A stretch of DNA of 64,000 bases. Origin: Phycisphaerae bacterium. Its GTDB lineage: Bacteria; Planctomycetota; Phycisphaerae; Phycisphaerales; SM1A02. How positions within the stretch are numbered: the stretch's first letter is position 1; each line of letters opens with the position of its first letter. The DNA is taken from the NCBI GenBank assembly GCA_002716385.1, contig PBAX01000022.1, positions 124,001 to 188,000 on the forward strand, written 5' to 3'. The position numbers were made by a program, and so were the translations under genes. The notes under the pieces were generated by a model that saw nothing but the letters and a program-made list of their open reading frames with translations, made no database searches and had not been told where the DNA came from. Of the stretch, positions 8,803-17,303 are shown piece by piece.

Positions 8803-8805
8803 TGA

Positions 8806-10785
8806 TCAGCTGGGCGTGACGTGCAGCGGCATGGGGCAGTCGATCGACTCAGCAACGGCCCGGAGTGTCTCGGCTTCCTCGACTGTGGTCTTGCCATCCA
8901 TGAGAATGCAATGCTTGCAGGCTTCCAGGAATCTGCCTCGATCCTTGAAACGCACCCTTCGTATCGCCTTGAGGGCGGCTCTCAGACCATTCAGTTTCAA
9001 TGAGGATGGATCGGGGAATGGAGCCTGCCATCCAAGGACGTTCATGCTTGATCCAAAGGCGGTCTCGGCAGCCGCCTTGTCGTCACTCCCTATGCAGGCG
9101 AGTGTCGCCAGCACGACGACTACCGACGACTGCTGGGATTCAAGTTTACCTCTGGCCTTTCTTTCCGCACCGGGCTTGTGGTATCGCTCCTCGAGATGCC
9201 GGTCGATAACCGTGTCGACCACCCACTCCCAGCGATCGATTCGGCCGTCGACACGAATGAGTCGCTCGAAGTTTTCGCGAAAACTCCTGTATTGCGTTTC
9301 GCTCATCTGGGAGAGCGAAGGAATGCACAGATCAAGCAGCGGCAAACGGGCGCGTATGTCGAGTTTCTCGATCAGGGTCTGGTACTGCCGCATCTGTTGG
9401 GCCTGCATTCCTGGAATCTTCTCCAGAACACTCCATTGGATTGACTGATCCGATGAATCTTCGTCAAGAATCAGGCAATAGACCAGCATCTGGGCCGTGG
9501 GAGCCGCATGAGCCGCGTCCTTCAATGCATCCGGAATCGACTCGAGGATGTCTCTCGAATGCTGAAGGGACTCGCTGTCGATGCTTCCGATTCGATTGAC
9601 CGTGTGATCCAGAACGGATCCGAGAATCACACCGCCCATGATGTCGCCGGCCATACGGCGTTTTTCCGCTTGAGCATGTACTCGAGCCGAGGGTTCCGGG
9701 GCAGTCGCTGATGATTGCCTCTCCATTCTCGATGCCGTCTCCTGCAGATGCTGCTGAACCTGATCCTGGGAGATACCGCGGACCCGGGAGATCCTGTCAG
9801 CCAGTGGAGGGTGGGTTGCGAAGATCGAATCGAAGCCCTTGGTGAAGAACATGTGGTTGATTTCGGAGGCCTTCTCGCTGGCCTTGCTCGACTTGATGCT
9901 GCCGGCCAGCTTTATCTTCTCGAGTGCCCCTCCGATGCCGTCCGGATTTCTCGTGTACTGGACCGCGGAAGCATCCGCCAGATATTCGCGCTGACGGGAG
10001 ACAGCGGCCTGTATGAGACGACCGAAGAAGGTTCCTATGAAACCACAGAGCATGAGGGCCAGGCCGAACAACATGATGGCTGCCCCGATGCCTCCACCAC
10101 CATCGTTCTTGGATGAGGATCGCCGCCCCGAACCGAGCATGGCAGGACCAATGAAACGAAGACATACCCAACCGGTCACACCGAGCACCAGCAATCCATG
10201 GATGACGCCGATCAGACGGATGTTGATCCGCATGTCGCCGTTGAATATGTGGCTGAATTCATGGGCCACCACCCCCTGGAGTTCATCCCTGTTGAGCTTC
10301 TGCATTGTTCCGCGATTCAGGCTGACAATCGCATCATTGGGAGACCAGCCTGCGGCAAATGCATTGATGGACTGATCCTCGACAACGTAGACCGGCGGCA
10401 CTGGTGTGCCACTGGCAATGGCCATCTCCTCGACGACATTCAAGGCGACTCGCTCTTCATGCACACGGGTTGCCGGATCGAGTTGTCTCGCGCCCAGCAT
10501 CTCTGCGACCGCTCTGCCGCCCGATCGAAGTTCGATGATCTTGAACAGACTCGCCCCACCGACGATAGCTGTCGTGAGCGCAGCCACTCCAAGAAGGACC
10601 CACCCGTTGAAATACTGGACCTGGATCTGGGTGCTCTGGTCGTCCTGAGCGACCATGTTGAAAATGATCATCCCGACCGCGTACAGAACCGCGATCATGA
10701 GGATGAGTCCTACGAGAAAACAGGTGACGAGTAGGCCTGTTCGCCTGCGGGCATGATCCTGCTGCTCGAAGAAATTGGTCGCCAT
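8806..10785 (-). CDS. M48-family membrane metalloprotease (HtpX-like) with TerB-like C-terminal region
   Basis: Inner-membrane zinc protease of the HtpX/Ste24 type, 659 residues from the ATG at 10785 (a GTG two codons upstream is also possible). Two N-terminal membrane helices (~16-45 and 62-85) are followed by the zinc site HEFSH (His165, Glu166, His169), then FNGDMRINI, two more hydrophobic segments, and QREYLADASAVQ carrying the third ligand Glu. Normal HtpX is about 290 residues; here a soluble extension of some 350 residues follows, whose end (RVDGRIDRWEW and MDGKTTVEEAETLRAVAES) resembles TerB-type helical domains. It lies 37 bases downstream of lemA, a pairing often seen for M48 proteases in membrane-protein quality control. 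Confidence 0.86.
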   Translation of the reverse strand: MATNFFEQQDHARRRTGLLVTCFLVGLILMIAVLYAVGMIIFNMVAQDDQSTQIQVQYFNGWVLLGVAALTTAIVGGASLFKIIELRSGGRAVAEMLGARQLDPATRVHEERVALNVVEEMAIASGTPVPPVYVVEDQSINAFAAGWSPNDAIVSLNRGTMQKLNRDELQGVVAHEFSHIFNGDMRINIRLIGVIHGLLVLGVTGWVCLRFIGPAMLGSGRRSSSKNDGGGGIGAAIMLFGLALMLCGFIGTFFGRLIQAAVSRQREYLADASAVQYTRNPDGIGGALEKIKLAGSIKSSKASEKASEINHMFFTKGFDSIFATHPPLADRISRVRGISQDQVQQHLQETASRMERQSSATAPEPSARVHAQAEKRRMAGDIMGGVILGSVLDHTVNRIGSIDSESLQHSRDILESIPDALKDAAHAAPTAQMLVYCLILDEDSSDQSIQWSVLEKIPGMQAQQMRQYQTLIEKLDIRARLPLLDLCIPSLSQMSETQYRSFRENFERLIRVDGRIDRWEWVVDTVIDRHLEERYHKPGAERKARGKLESQQSSVVVVLATLACIGSDDKAAAETAFGSSMNVLGWQAPFPDPSSLKLNGLRAALKAIRRVRFKDRGRFLEACKHCILMDGKTTVEEAETLRAVAESIDCPMPLHVTPS

Positions 10786-10822
10786 CGCCACTCAGTCTCG
10801 CAAATCGGTCGATCGGATCTGA

Positions 10823-11449
10823 TCAGCTGAAATCAACCTTGGGAACCTGCTTCTCGGCTTCATCCTCGATTTCGAACATGTCGGCTTCGGAGAAGTTGAA
10901 CATGCCTGCAACGATGCTGGATGGGAACTGCTCTCTTCGGACGTTGTACACCATGACCGAGTCGTTGTACGCCTGCCGTGCAAAAGCGATCTTGTTCTCC
11001 GTGGTGGTCAACTCTTCCTGGACCTGCATCATGTTCTGACTGGCCTTGAGATCTGGATAGGCCTCCATCGTCACCATCAGCTTGCCCAGCGCGCCGGTCA
11101 ACGCACCCTCGGCATGCGAAAGAGCCTTGACGGCACCACCAGCGGTTGGATCCTTGGCTGCGGACTTGGCTGCGGACATGGCCTGATTGCGAGCTTCCGT
11201 CACGGCTTCGAAGGTGCCCTTCTCATGAGCCATGTAGCCCTTGGCCGTCTCGATCAGATTCGGAATCAGATCGTGTCGTCTCTTGAGTTGTACATCGATC
11301 TGGGCAAACCCATTCTTGACGCGATTACGGTCACGAACCAGTGCGTTGTACATGCCGATGACGATGGCGATGAGCACCACGACTGCAACGACGACGCATA
11401 TGGCAATGATTGCACCAGTACCCAGAGCCAGGAGAGCAGGCAGGTTCAT
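10823..11449 (-). CDS. lemA: LemA family protein
   Basis: Membrane-anchored helical protein of 208 residues. One hydrophobic helix near the N-terminus (LALGTGAIIAICVVVAVVVL) is followed by YNALVRDRNRVKNGFAQIDV, LKRRHDLIPNLIETAKGYM and the helical-bundle continuation ending in NFSEADMFE. This is the standard LemA architecture and length (about 185-200 residues). The frame opens at 11473, but AAAGGAAG shortly before the ATG at 11449 decides for this start. It is first in a two-gene operon with the M48 protease. LemA is widely found beside such proteases and PDZ/HtpX partners, but its biochemical role is not settled. Confidence 0.93.
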   Translation of the reverse strand: MNLPALLALGTGAIIAICVVVAVVVLIAIVIGMYNALVRDRNRVKNGFAQIDVQLKRRHDLIPNLIETAKGYMAHEKGTFEAVTEARNQAMSAAKSAAKDPTAGGAVKALSHAEGALTGALGKLMVTMEAYPDLKASQNMMQVQEELTTTENKIAFARQAYNDSVMVYNVRREQFPSSIVAGMFNFSEADMFEIEDEAEKQVPKVDFS

Positions 11450-11486
11450 GGATCTTCCTTTCGATGAATCCAATTTGAATCAAATC

Positions 11487-11500
11487 AGGGCCTTGGCCCT
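11487..11500. repeat. Short palindrome AGGGCCTTGGCCCT in the lemA leader
   Basis: AGGGCC and GGCCCT separated by TT, between the candidate lemA -10 (11511-11516) and the ATG at 11449. It could be an operator or an mRNA hairpin at the 5' end. Confidence 0.35.
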
Positions 11501-11510
11501 CGCAGGGTTC

Positions 11511-11519
11511 ATTCTAGCA
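11511..11519 (-). promoter_or_regulatory. Candidate extended -10 promoter of lemA-M48 operon
   Basis: On the minus strand the sequence TGCTAGAAT is an extended -10 (TGnTAGAAT). Transcription would start near 11504 and give a leader of ~55 bases containing the palindrome at 11487-11500 and the Shine-Dalgarno sequence. Confidence 0.45.
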
Positions 11520-11581
11520 ACGAGGGTGGCGTCTTCCTGTCGCCTGAGGCATTTGTCCAGATCAAATCAACCATATTTGCG

Positions 11582-11600
11582 CGGATTCTGTCACAATCCG
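11582..11600. repeat. Inverted repeat CGGATT-N7-AATCCG upstream of the PP2C phosphatase
   Basis: The two 6-bp arms (11582-11587 and 11595-11600) lie at the -35 region of the TATAGAT box at 11617, a common position for a regulator binding site. Function is inferred. Confidence 0.3.
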
Positions 11601-11616
11601 GTTTATCCACACCTCT

Positions 11617-11632
11617 TATAGATGGTCACCAC
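11617..11632 (+). promoter_or_regulatory. Candidate -10 (TATAGAT) of the PP2C phosphatase gene
   Basis: TATAGAT at 11617-11623 ends 9 bases before the ATG at 11633. Any leader would be only a few bases long, and no Shine-Dalgarno sequence is present. Confidence 0.45.
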
Positions 11633-13525
11633 ATGTCTCTTCGCTGGAAACTCGTACTCTCGATCGGAATCCCCGTAATCATCATCTACGGGCTTCTGAT
11701 ATGGATGCAGTTCAGCACATTGCGAGAGACCTCGCTCGCCAATGCGAAAACAAATGCTCGGATCTCATCGGAATCCTGGGCAAACACATTCAATGGTCAA
11801 CTTCTGGGCGTAGCACAGGCGGTGGATGCGATCGCTGCATCCGTCGCCATCCATGCGGAGCCCGAGGAAGAGGAACTCTACCTCTACAACGAACAGCTGA
11901 TGGATCAGAACGATCTGGTAGCTGGATCCTCAGTTGCCTTTGAACCAGGCCAATGGAAAGCGGATGTCGAGCGGTACGCCCCGTATGCATGGGACTCGAA
12001 CGGCGCCCGCCACAGAAAGGACCTCGCCCAGGAATACGACTATCTGGAGAAGTCCTGGTACCAGGTCGGTGCCGATGGGTCGGCTGGCTGGACCGAACCA
12101 TACGATGGACCTGTCTTTGGTTCCCTGCTGGTCACCTACAGCACGCCTGTAGTTCGCGACGGTCTGGTCGTCGGAGTAGTGGCTGCGGACATTGCACTTC
12201 TTCCACTGCAGCGGCAGCTCCAGATGCAGGGGCCAGAGGGCATGACGACCATGCTGGCATCTCCGGAAGGCACCTTCATCATGCATCCGGATGCCTCCAG
12301 AATCTTCTCCGACTCCATTCGAACAGAAGCAGCCCGGACGGATTCCGACGGACTCGCGTCCTGGTCTGAGGATGTGCGAAGAGGAAACGCGGGATTCCAG
12401 CGACTCAAGGGGTACCCGCTGGCAAGAGATCACTGGCTGCTCTATTCCCCCGTGGATGCGACGGACTGGTCCATGGCTGCCGCCTTTGCCGAAGAGGACA
12501 TTCTGGAACCTGTCCATCATCAATTGATCATGAATCTGGTCCTGATGGGTGCCGGCCTCGTCCTGCTGCTGATCATCATCGCCTTCACCGGATTCAGGAT
12601 CGTGAGCCCTGTCCGACGATTGGCGACCGCCGTCCGACAACTTGGGCAAGGTGATCTCGATGTTCGCGTGCCACCTCCACCGGGGCGTGACGAGATCGGC
12701 GCACTGGCCCGTGGTTTCAATGACATGACCGAACGTCTGCAGGAGAACATCCAGGATCTGGAAAGGGAAACCGCCGCAAGAGAGCGTGTTGAGAGTGAGA
12801 TGCGGCTGGCCAGGAAAGTCCAGGAGATGTTGCTCCCTGAAGCCTTCCCCGCATTTCCAGATCGAAAGGATGTCGAGGTCTGGGCACTCAATGAACCCGC
12901 GAGAGTCGTGGCAGGCGACTTCTTCGATGTGATCGATCATGGCGATCGGATCACCCTTGTCATGGCGGATGTCTCGGGCAAGGGTGCCGGACCGGCGATG
13001 TTCATGTCCATGGCGAGAACCATCATTCGAATGCTCGATGTGGATGAGATTCCACTTTCCAATCTTGTACTCGAGCTCAACAAGCGTCTCTATCCGGATT
13101 CACATGGTGCCATGTTCGTGACAATGGTCATTCTTCGATACGAGATCGCGACGGGAAGGATGCAGATCGTCAATGGCGGCCACCCCCCACCGATTCGACT
13201 CATGCCCGATGGGCGAGTCGATGCGATCGGACACTCGACTGGACCTCTGGTCGGCGCAATCGAAGATGTCGAATGGGACATGATCGATGCCATGATCGAA
13301 CCTGGGGAACAGTTGCTTCTCTATACGGATGGCGTGACGGAGGCCGCTGACGAGGACAAGAACCTGCTTGGTGTGCATGGACTGCTCGAGCTTCTTCAGA
13401 GGAAGGACCTGCCTGGCCAGTCGCCCGAAGTTCTCTGCCGGAGTCTGGTCGAGTCGGTTCGCGAACGGGAGCAGGGACAGGCATCGGATGATGTGACGAT
13501 TCTCGTTCTGAAAAGACCGGAGTGA
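11633..13525 (+). CDS. Membrane sensor PP2C/SpoIIE-type serine phosphatase (RsbU-like)
   Basis: Signal-transduction phosphatase of 630 residues. An N-terminal helix (~5-28) and a second helix (~300-322, LVLMGAGLVLLLIIIAF) enclose a ~270-residue periplasmic Cache-type sensor domain. It continues through a HAMP linker (~322-375, SPVRRLATAVRQLGQGDLDV), a coiled coil and a PP2C-type domain (~405-628). Metal-binding Asp motifs are visible as VVAGDFFDVIDHGDRI, VMADVSGKGAGPAMFMS, LLYTDGVTEA and DDVTILVL. Such proteins dephosphorylate anti-sigma antagonists (RsbV/SpoIIAA type) in partner-switching systems. No anti-sigma or antagonist gene is adjacent, so the partner is unknown. It is transcribed divergently from lemA. 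Confidence 0.9.
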   Translation: MSLRWKLVLSIGIPVIIIYGLLIWMQFSTLRETSLANAKTNARISSESWANTFNGQLLGVAQAVDAIAASVAIHAEPEEEELYLYNEQLMDQNDLVAGSSVAFEPGQWKADVERYAPYAWDSNGARHRKDLAQEYDYLEKSWYQVGADGSAGWTEPYDGPVFGSLLVTYSTPVVRDGLVVGVVAADIALLPLQRQLQMQGPEGMTTMLASPEGTFIMHPDASRIFSDSIRTEAARTDSDGLASWSEDVRRGNAGFQRLKGYPLARDHWLLYSPVDATDWSMAAAFAEEDILEPVHHQLIMNLVLMGAGLVLLLIIIAFTGFRIVSPVRRLATAVRQLGQGDLDVRVPPPPGRDEIGALARGFNDMTERLQENIQDLERETAARERVESEMRLARKVQEMLLPEAFPAFPDRKDVEVWALNEPARVVAGDFFDVIDHGDRITLVMADVSGKGAGPAMFMSMARTIIRMLDVDEIPLSNLVLELNKRLYPDSHGAMFVTMVILRYEIATGRMQIVNGGHPPPIRLMPDGRVDAIGHSTGPLVGAIEDVEWDMIDAMIEPGEQLLLYTDGVTEAADEDKNLLGVHGLLELLQRKDLPGQSPEVLCRSLVESVREREQGQASDDVTILVLKRPE

Positions 13526-13535
13526 ATCAATCGAT

Positions 13536-14249
13536 TCATGCGGTGACGGCCGACTGGTCCGCGAAGATCACGGCCTGCGAACTCGAGACGAGTCCTCCCG
13601 GGATCGAATCGTCACCAGCCATCATCCGACCAAGCGCATCCTTCTTGTCGCCTCCCACAACCTGCCACATGATTCTGCGTGCGCGATTGATCGCAGGATA
13701 GGTCAAGGTCATTCGACGCCGGCCCTGATAGAGCCCCCCCGTTAGTGCCACATCACGATCTCGCACCTTCAGGACCGGATCCCCTGGTACGAGAGAGGCG
13801 GTATGACCATCCGGGCCGAGTCCGAGATGAATGATGTCGATTTGAATCGGGCTTCCGCAGCATTCCATCAACCGGCTCGCATATCGATCTGCAGCCTGAT
13901 CGATATCCGGATCATTCACAGGCATTGGATAGGTCTTGGCGCGGAGTGATGGCCTCACATCAAGGACATGCTTGTTCAACTGAGTCAGATTGCGATCTTC
14001 GTCGCCTTCGGGTGCGATTCGTTCATCGACCTGAAAAATGCTGACTGATCCCCACGGCAGGTCTGATCTTCGGGCAAGCGACTCGAGCATCGGCCAGGGC
14101 GAATGGCCTCCGGAGACCGCCATCGAACAAGCACCTCGATCTTCGACGGCGATACGTATCTGATCCGCCAGCCATTGTTCGGACTGCTGAGCGACCTCAG
14201 CCGCCGATTTGAGAACATGAAGAGGAGGCGGCTGGTGGCTCGACATCAT
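13536..14249 (-). CDS. pgl: 6-phosphogluconolactonase
   Basis: Hydrolyses 6-phosphoglucono-1,5-lactone to 6-phosphogluconate, step two of the oxidative pentose phosphate pathway, in the cytoplasm. At 237 residues it has the usual length for the DevB/Pgl family. Typical motifs are SMAVSGGHSPWPMLESLA, VDERIAPEGDEDRN and IIHLGLGPDGHTASLVPG. It is the last gene of the six-gene pentose phosphate operon, and its ATG overlaps the stop of the preceding histidine phosphatase gene (ATGA). It converges on the PP2C phosphatase with a 10-base gap. Confidence 0.95.
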   Translation of the reverse strand: MMSSHQPPPLHVLKSAAEVAQQSEQWLADQIRIAVEDRGACSMAVSGGHSPWPMLESLARRSDLPWGSVSIFQVDERIAPEGDEDRNLTQLNKHVLDVRPSLRAKTYPMPVNDPDIDQAADRYASRLMECCGSPIQIDIIHLGLGPDGHTASLVPGDPVLKVRDRDVALTGGLYQGRRRMTLTYPAINRARRIMWQVVGGDKKDALGRMMAGDDSIPGGLVSSSQAVIFADQSAVTA

Positions 14250-14842
14250 TCAATCGCCTCGACAACTGCCTGCACGTTCTGATTCCATACGAGCGTCGTC
14301 GTGTATTCATGTTCGTATCCAAGAACGCAGTAGGTACCGGTTCCAAGCGTGAAGCATCGGCCTTCCTCTGGCTGAAGACCCAGCCATGTAGCCGCCATGA
14401 CTCGGAGCACGTGACCATGGGCGAAGAGCGCGACGTCACCGCCCGCCTCCTTGGCTCTATCGATGACACGATGACATCTCGCCTGCACGTCCGCAGCCGA
14501 CTCGCCACCTGGCGGTTGACCGTTCCATATTGTCCAACCAGGCACTTCTTTCCTGATCTCGGGCGTCGTACGGCCTTCATACTTGCCGTAGTTCCATTCG
14601 CACAGATCGTTGCATGTCTCGGCTTGGCTCGCGAAGCCCGCCAGTTCGCAGGTTCGATGAGCTCGTTCGCGTGGGCTGACAAGCACCAGTGAGAAGTTCT
14701 TGCCGGCAAGCGAGCGTCCAAGCAGCTTGGCCATCTCCTCGCCGTGAGAGGTCAGGCCGATGTCCGTGAAGCTCGTATGCTTTCCCGTTTGACTCCATTC
14801 GGTCTCGGCATGACGAAGCAGCCATAGTCGCGTACCGATCAT
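14246..14842 (-). CDS. Histidine phosphatase, SHB17-like (candidate sugar-bisphosphatase)
   Basis: Phosphoglycerate-mutase-fold phosphatase of 198 residues using a phosphohistidine intermediate. The N-terminal LLRHAETEWSQTGKHTSFTD (Arg10, nucleophile His11) and VSPRERAHRTCEL fit the branch containing yeast sedoheptulose-1,7-bisphosphatase (SHB17: RHGQTEW, then YTGLTD). The second catalytic His is in FAHGHVLRVMAATWLGL. The frame is open to 14932, but the homology and the 4-base ATGA overlap with zwf fix the start at 14842. It overlaps pgl in the same way, so it sits inside the pentose phosphate operon between zwf and pgl. That position suggests it acts on a pathway sugar phosphate. A general acid phosphatase remains possible. 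Confidence 0.82.
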   Translation of the reverse strand: MIGTRLWLLRHAETEWSQTGKHTSFTDIGLTSHGEEMAKLLGRSLAGKNFSLVLVSPRERAHRTCELAGFASQAETCNDLCEWNYGKYEGRTTPEIRKEVPGWTIWNGQPPGGESAADVQARCHRVIDRAKEAGGDVALFAHGHVLRVMAATWLGLQPEEGRCFTLGTGTYCVLGYEHEYTTTLVWNQNVQAVVEAIE

Positions 14843-16245
14843 GACTTCACCAGCTCCTCGACGGGTTCCAGTTGCGGAGCACGCCACTTCATTCCATCGA
14901 TCAGAAGTGAATCGGCTTCCTCGGGACCCCATGTGCCTGGCTCGTAGACATGAACCGGAGTCGACTGGTCAAGAACCGGATCCACGACTTCCCATGCCGA
15001 CTCCACTTCATCGACTCGAGCAAACAGACCGGCTTCGCCCGCCATCGCGTCGCCGATGAGACGTTCATAGGCCGTCATCTGATCCGGCTCCTCGTGCTGG
15101 GCGACCATCTCGATCTGTTCCCCGACCATCTCCTCGCCGACCTTCTTGGCTCTGGCGCCAATGGCGATGATGGTGTTTGGGTTGAACTGAAAACGGAAGT
15201 AGTTGCGTTCATTCCTATGACAGTCCTCGAAGAGCTGTTGCGGCGGCTGCTTCATCTCGACCACGACCTCGGTCGATGTGACCGGAAGACTCTTGCCTGC
15301 CCGTATGTAGAACGGCACATCCGCCCATCGCCATGAATCGATGTGCAATCTCAAGGCGACGAAGGTTTCCGTCTTGGAATCGGTCTTCACACCTGGCTCG
15401 TCCAGAAAACCCTTGAACTGCCCTCGGACGACATCCTGACTCGTCAGCGGCTTGATCGACTTGAACAACCGGACCTTCGCGTCCCGAAGGGTCTCTTCAT
15501 CACGATTGGACGGCGGATCCATCGCGAGAATCGCCAGAATCTGCATCAGATGGTTCTGTACCACGTCACGGATCGTGCCGGCTTCATCGTAGAAGGCACC
15601 CCGACCCTGTACGCCAAAATCCTCCGCCATGGTTATCTGCACGGATTTGACGCTGTTGCGATTCCAGATCGGTTCCATGAACACGTTTCCGAATCGGAAA
15701 TAGTTCAGGTTGAGAACCGGCTCCTTGCCCAGAAAATGATCGATCCGATAGATGTTCTCCTCCGGAAAGACATCATGGACAACCTTATTCAGTTCTCTGG
15801 CCGACTCAAGATCCCTGCCAAATGGTTTTTCAACCACCACGCTCGCGTTGTCCGCACAGCCCGCGGCCTTGAGTGCCTGACAGACCATCTCGAAGATGGT
15901 TGGCGGAATGGCCAGATAGTGAAGCGGACACTTGGCATCGCCAAGAGCCTTCTTCAGTCGATCGAATGTCTTCGAATCTGAATAGTCTCCGCTCACATAG
16001 CTGATTCGATCCGCTAGTCGATCGAAGACCGCCTCATCGATGGCCCCTTCGCCATAGGTCTCGATTCCATCTCTTGCTCTTGCGATCAGCGCATTGGCCT
16101 TTTCCTCGTCGCGGGCGATGCCGATGATCGGAACCTTTAGATTTCCCCGCTGTTCCATCGCATACAGTGATGGGAAGATCTTCTTGTGAGCGAGATCACC
16201 GGTGGCACCGAAGAGGACGAAGGCATCGCATGACTGTCGGCTCAT
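14839..16245 (-). CDS. zwf: Glucose-6-phosphate 1-dehydrogenase
   Basis: Oxidises glucose 6-phosphate to 6-phosphogluconolactone with NADP (or NAD), the entry step of the oxidative pentose phosphate pathway. The 468-residue protein begins with the dinucleotide-binding LFGATGDLAHKKIFPSLYAM, contains the active-site RIDHFLGKEPVLNL and the conserved EKPFGRDLESA, and continues through the expected C-terminal domain. Its ATG overlaps the gnd stop (ATGA) and its stop overlaps the histidine phosphatase ATG. These overlaps indicate tight translational coupling. Confidence 0.97.
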   Translation of the reverse strand: MSRQSCDAFVLFGATGDLAHKKIFPSLYAMEQRGNLKVPIIGIARDEEKANALIARARDGIETYGEGAIDEAVFDRLADRISYVSGDYSDSKTFDRLKKALGDAKCPLHYLAIPPTIFEMVCQALKAAGCADNASVVVEKPFGRDLESARELNKVVHDVFPEENIYRIDHFLGKEPVLNLNYFRFGNVFMEPIWNRNSVKSVQITMAEDFGVQGRGAFYDEAGTIRDVVQNHLMQILAILAMDPPSNRDEETLRDAKVRLFKSIKPLTSQDVVRGQFKGFLDEPGVKTDSKTETFVALRLHIDSWRWADVPFYIRAGKSLPVTSTEVVVEMKQPPQQLFEDCHRNERNYFRFQFNPNTIIAIGARAKKVGEEMVGEQIEMVAQHEEPDQMTAYERLIGDAMAGEAGLFARVDEVESAWEVVDPVLDQSTPVHVYEPGTWGPEEADSLLIDGMKWRAPQLEPVEELVKS

Positions 16246-17261
16246 TTGGCCGCTGCCTTTTCATGATGCCCGCCGAACTGATAACGCATCGCCGAAAGCA
16301 GCTGATTGGCGAAATCTGCCTCGCCTCTCGAGTTGAACCGCTCGAACAACGCTGTTGCCAGAACCGGCGCGGGTGCCCCCTCGTCGATCGCCGCCTGGAG
16401 CGTCCACCGGCCTTCGCCGGAGTCGGATACTCGACCAGCAAACTCGTGGAGATCGGGACTGTCGAGCAACGCCTTCGCCGTCAGATCCAGAAGCCACGAT
16501 GCGATCACGCTTCCGCGTCGCCAGACCTCGGCGATATCGGCGAGATCGAGATCGAACTGGTAGTACTTGGGATCCCTGAGAGGAGTCGTCTCGGCATCGT
16601 TGTCCCTCTGCTTCATGCCGACATTCGCATGCTTAAGGATGTTCATCCCCTCCGCATAGGCCGCCATGATGCCGTACTCGATGCCGTTGTGAACCATCTT
16701 GACGAAGTGCCCAGATCCGGTGGGACCGCAATGCAGATATCCATGCTCGCTGGTTCCACCCTTTGTTTCACGGCCGGGCGTCCGCTCCGCTTCATCGATG
16801 GAGGGCGCAATCGTCGAGAGGATGGGATCGATGTGCTGCACCGCCTCGTCGTGCCCACCGATCATCATGCAGTAGCCGCGATCCAGACCCCAGACGCCGC
16901 CACTCACGCCGATGTCGACGTAGTGCACGCCCTTGTCGGCGAGCGACTCCGCTCGATCTATGTCGTCGCGGTAATAGGAGTTGCCACCATCGATGAGGAT
17001 GTCGCCCCTTGAAAGCAGCGGCGCCACCTTCTCGACGGTATCCGATACGAATGCAGCTGGAATCATCATCCAGACGACTCGTGGGCCTTCGAGTGCATCA
17101 ATGAATTCATCAAGAGTCTTCGCGCCCTTGGCGCCTTCTCCCACGAGTTCATCGACAGCTTCCGGATGGACGTCGTAGACGACGCATTCGTGGCCATCCT
17201 TCATAAGCCTGCGGACCATGTTGGCGCCCATGCGGCCGAGCCCGATCATTCCCATCTGCAT
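16242..17261 (-). CDS. gnd: 6-phosphogluconate dehydrogenase, decarboxylating (short type)
   Basis: Converts 6-phosphogluconate to ribulose 5-phosphate plus CO2, with NAD or NADP. The N-terminus MGLGRMGANMVRRL-type Rossmann start is clear (MIGLGRMGANMV), followed by GGNSYYRDDIDRA and the substrate/catalytic segment GPTGSGHFVKMVHNGIEYG. At 339 residues it belongs to the short (YqeC/GndA-like, about 300-residue) group rather than the ~470-residue dimeric form; many short members prefer NAD. AAGGAGAA precedes the ATG at 17261, 42 bases after the transaldolase stop. Confidence 0.95.
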   Translation of the reverse strand: MQMGMIGLGRMGANMVRRLMKDGHECVVYDVHPEAVDELVGEGAKGAKTLDEFIDALEGPRVVWMMIPAAFVSDTVEKVAPLLSRGDILIDGGNSYYRDDIDRAESLADKGVHYVDIGVSGGVWGLDRGYCMMIGGHDEAVQHIDPILSTIAPSIDEAERTPGRETKGGTSEHGYLHCGPTGSGHFVKMVHNGIEYGIMAAYAEGMNILKHANVGMKQRDNDAETTPLRDPKYYQFDLDLADIAEVWRRGSVIASWLLDLTAKALLDSPDLHEFAGRVSDSGEGRWTLQAAIDEGAPAPVLATALFERFNSRGEADFANQLLSAMRYQFGGHHEKAAAK

Positions 17262-17303
17262 CGCAGTTCTCCTTGTCTTCCAATTCCAGTCCTTCGACGC
17301 CGA

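Noticed and set aside
11930-12940. 336-codon minus-strand frame opposite the PP2C phosphatase
   Set aside because: It has no motif or start signal and lies within a complete known gene.
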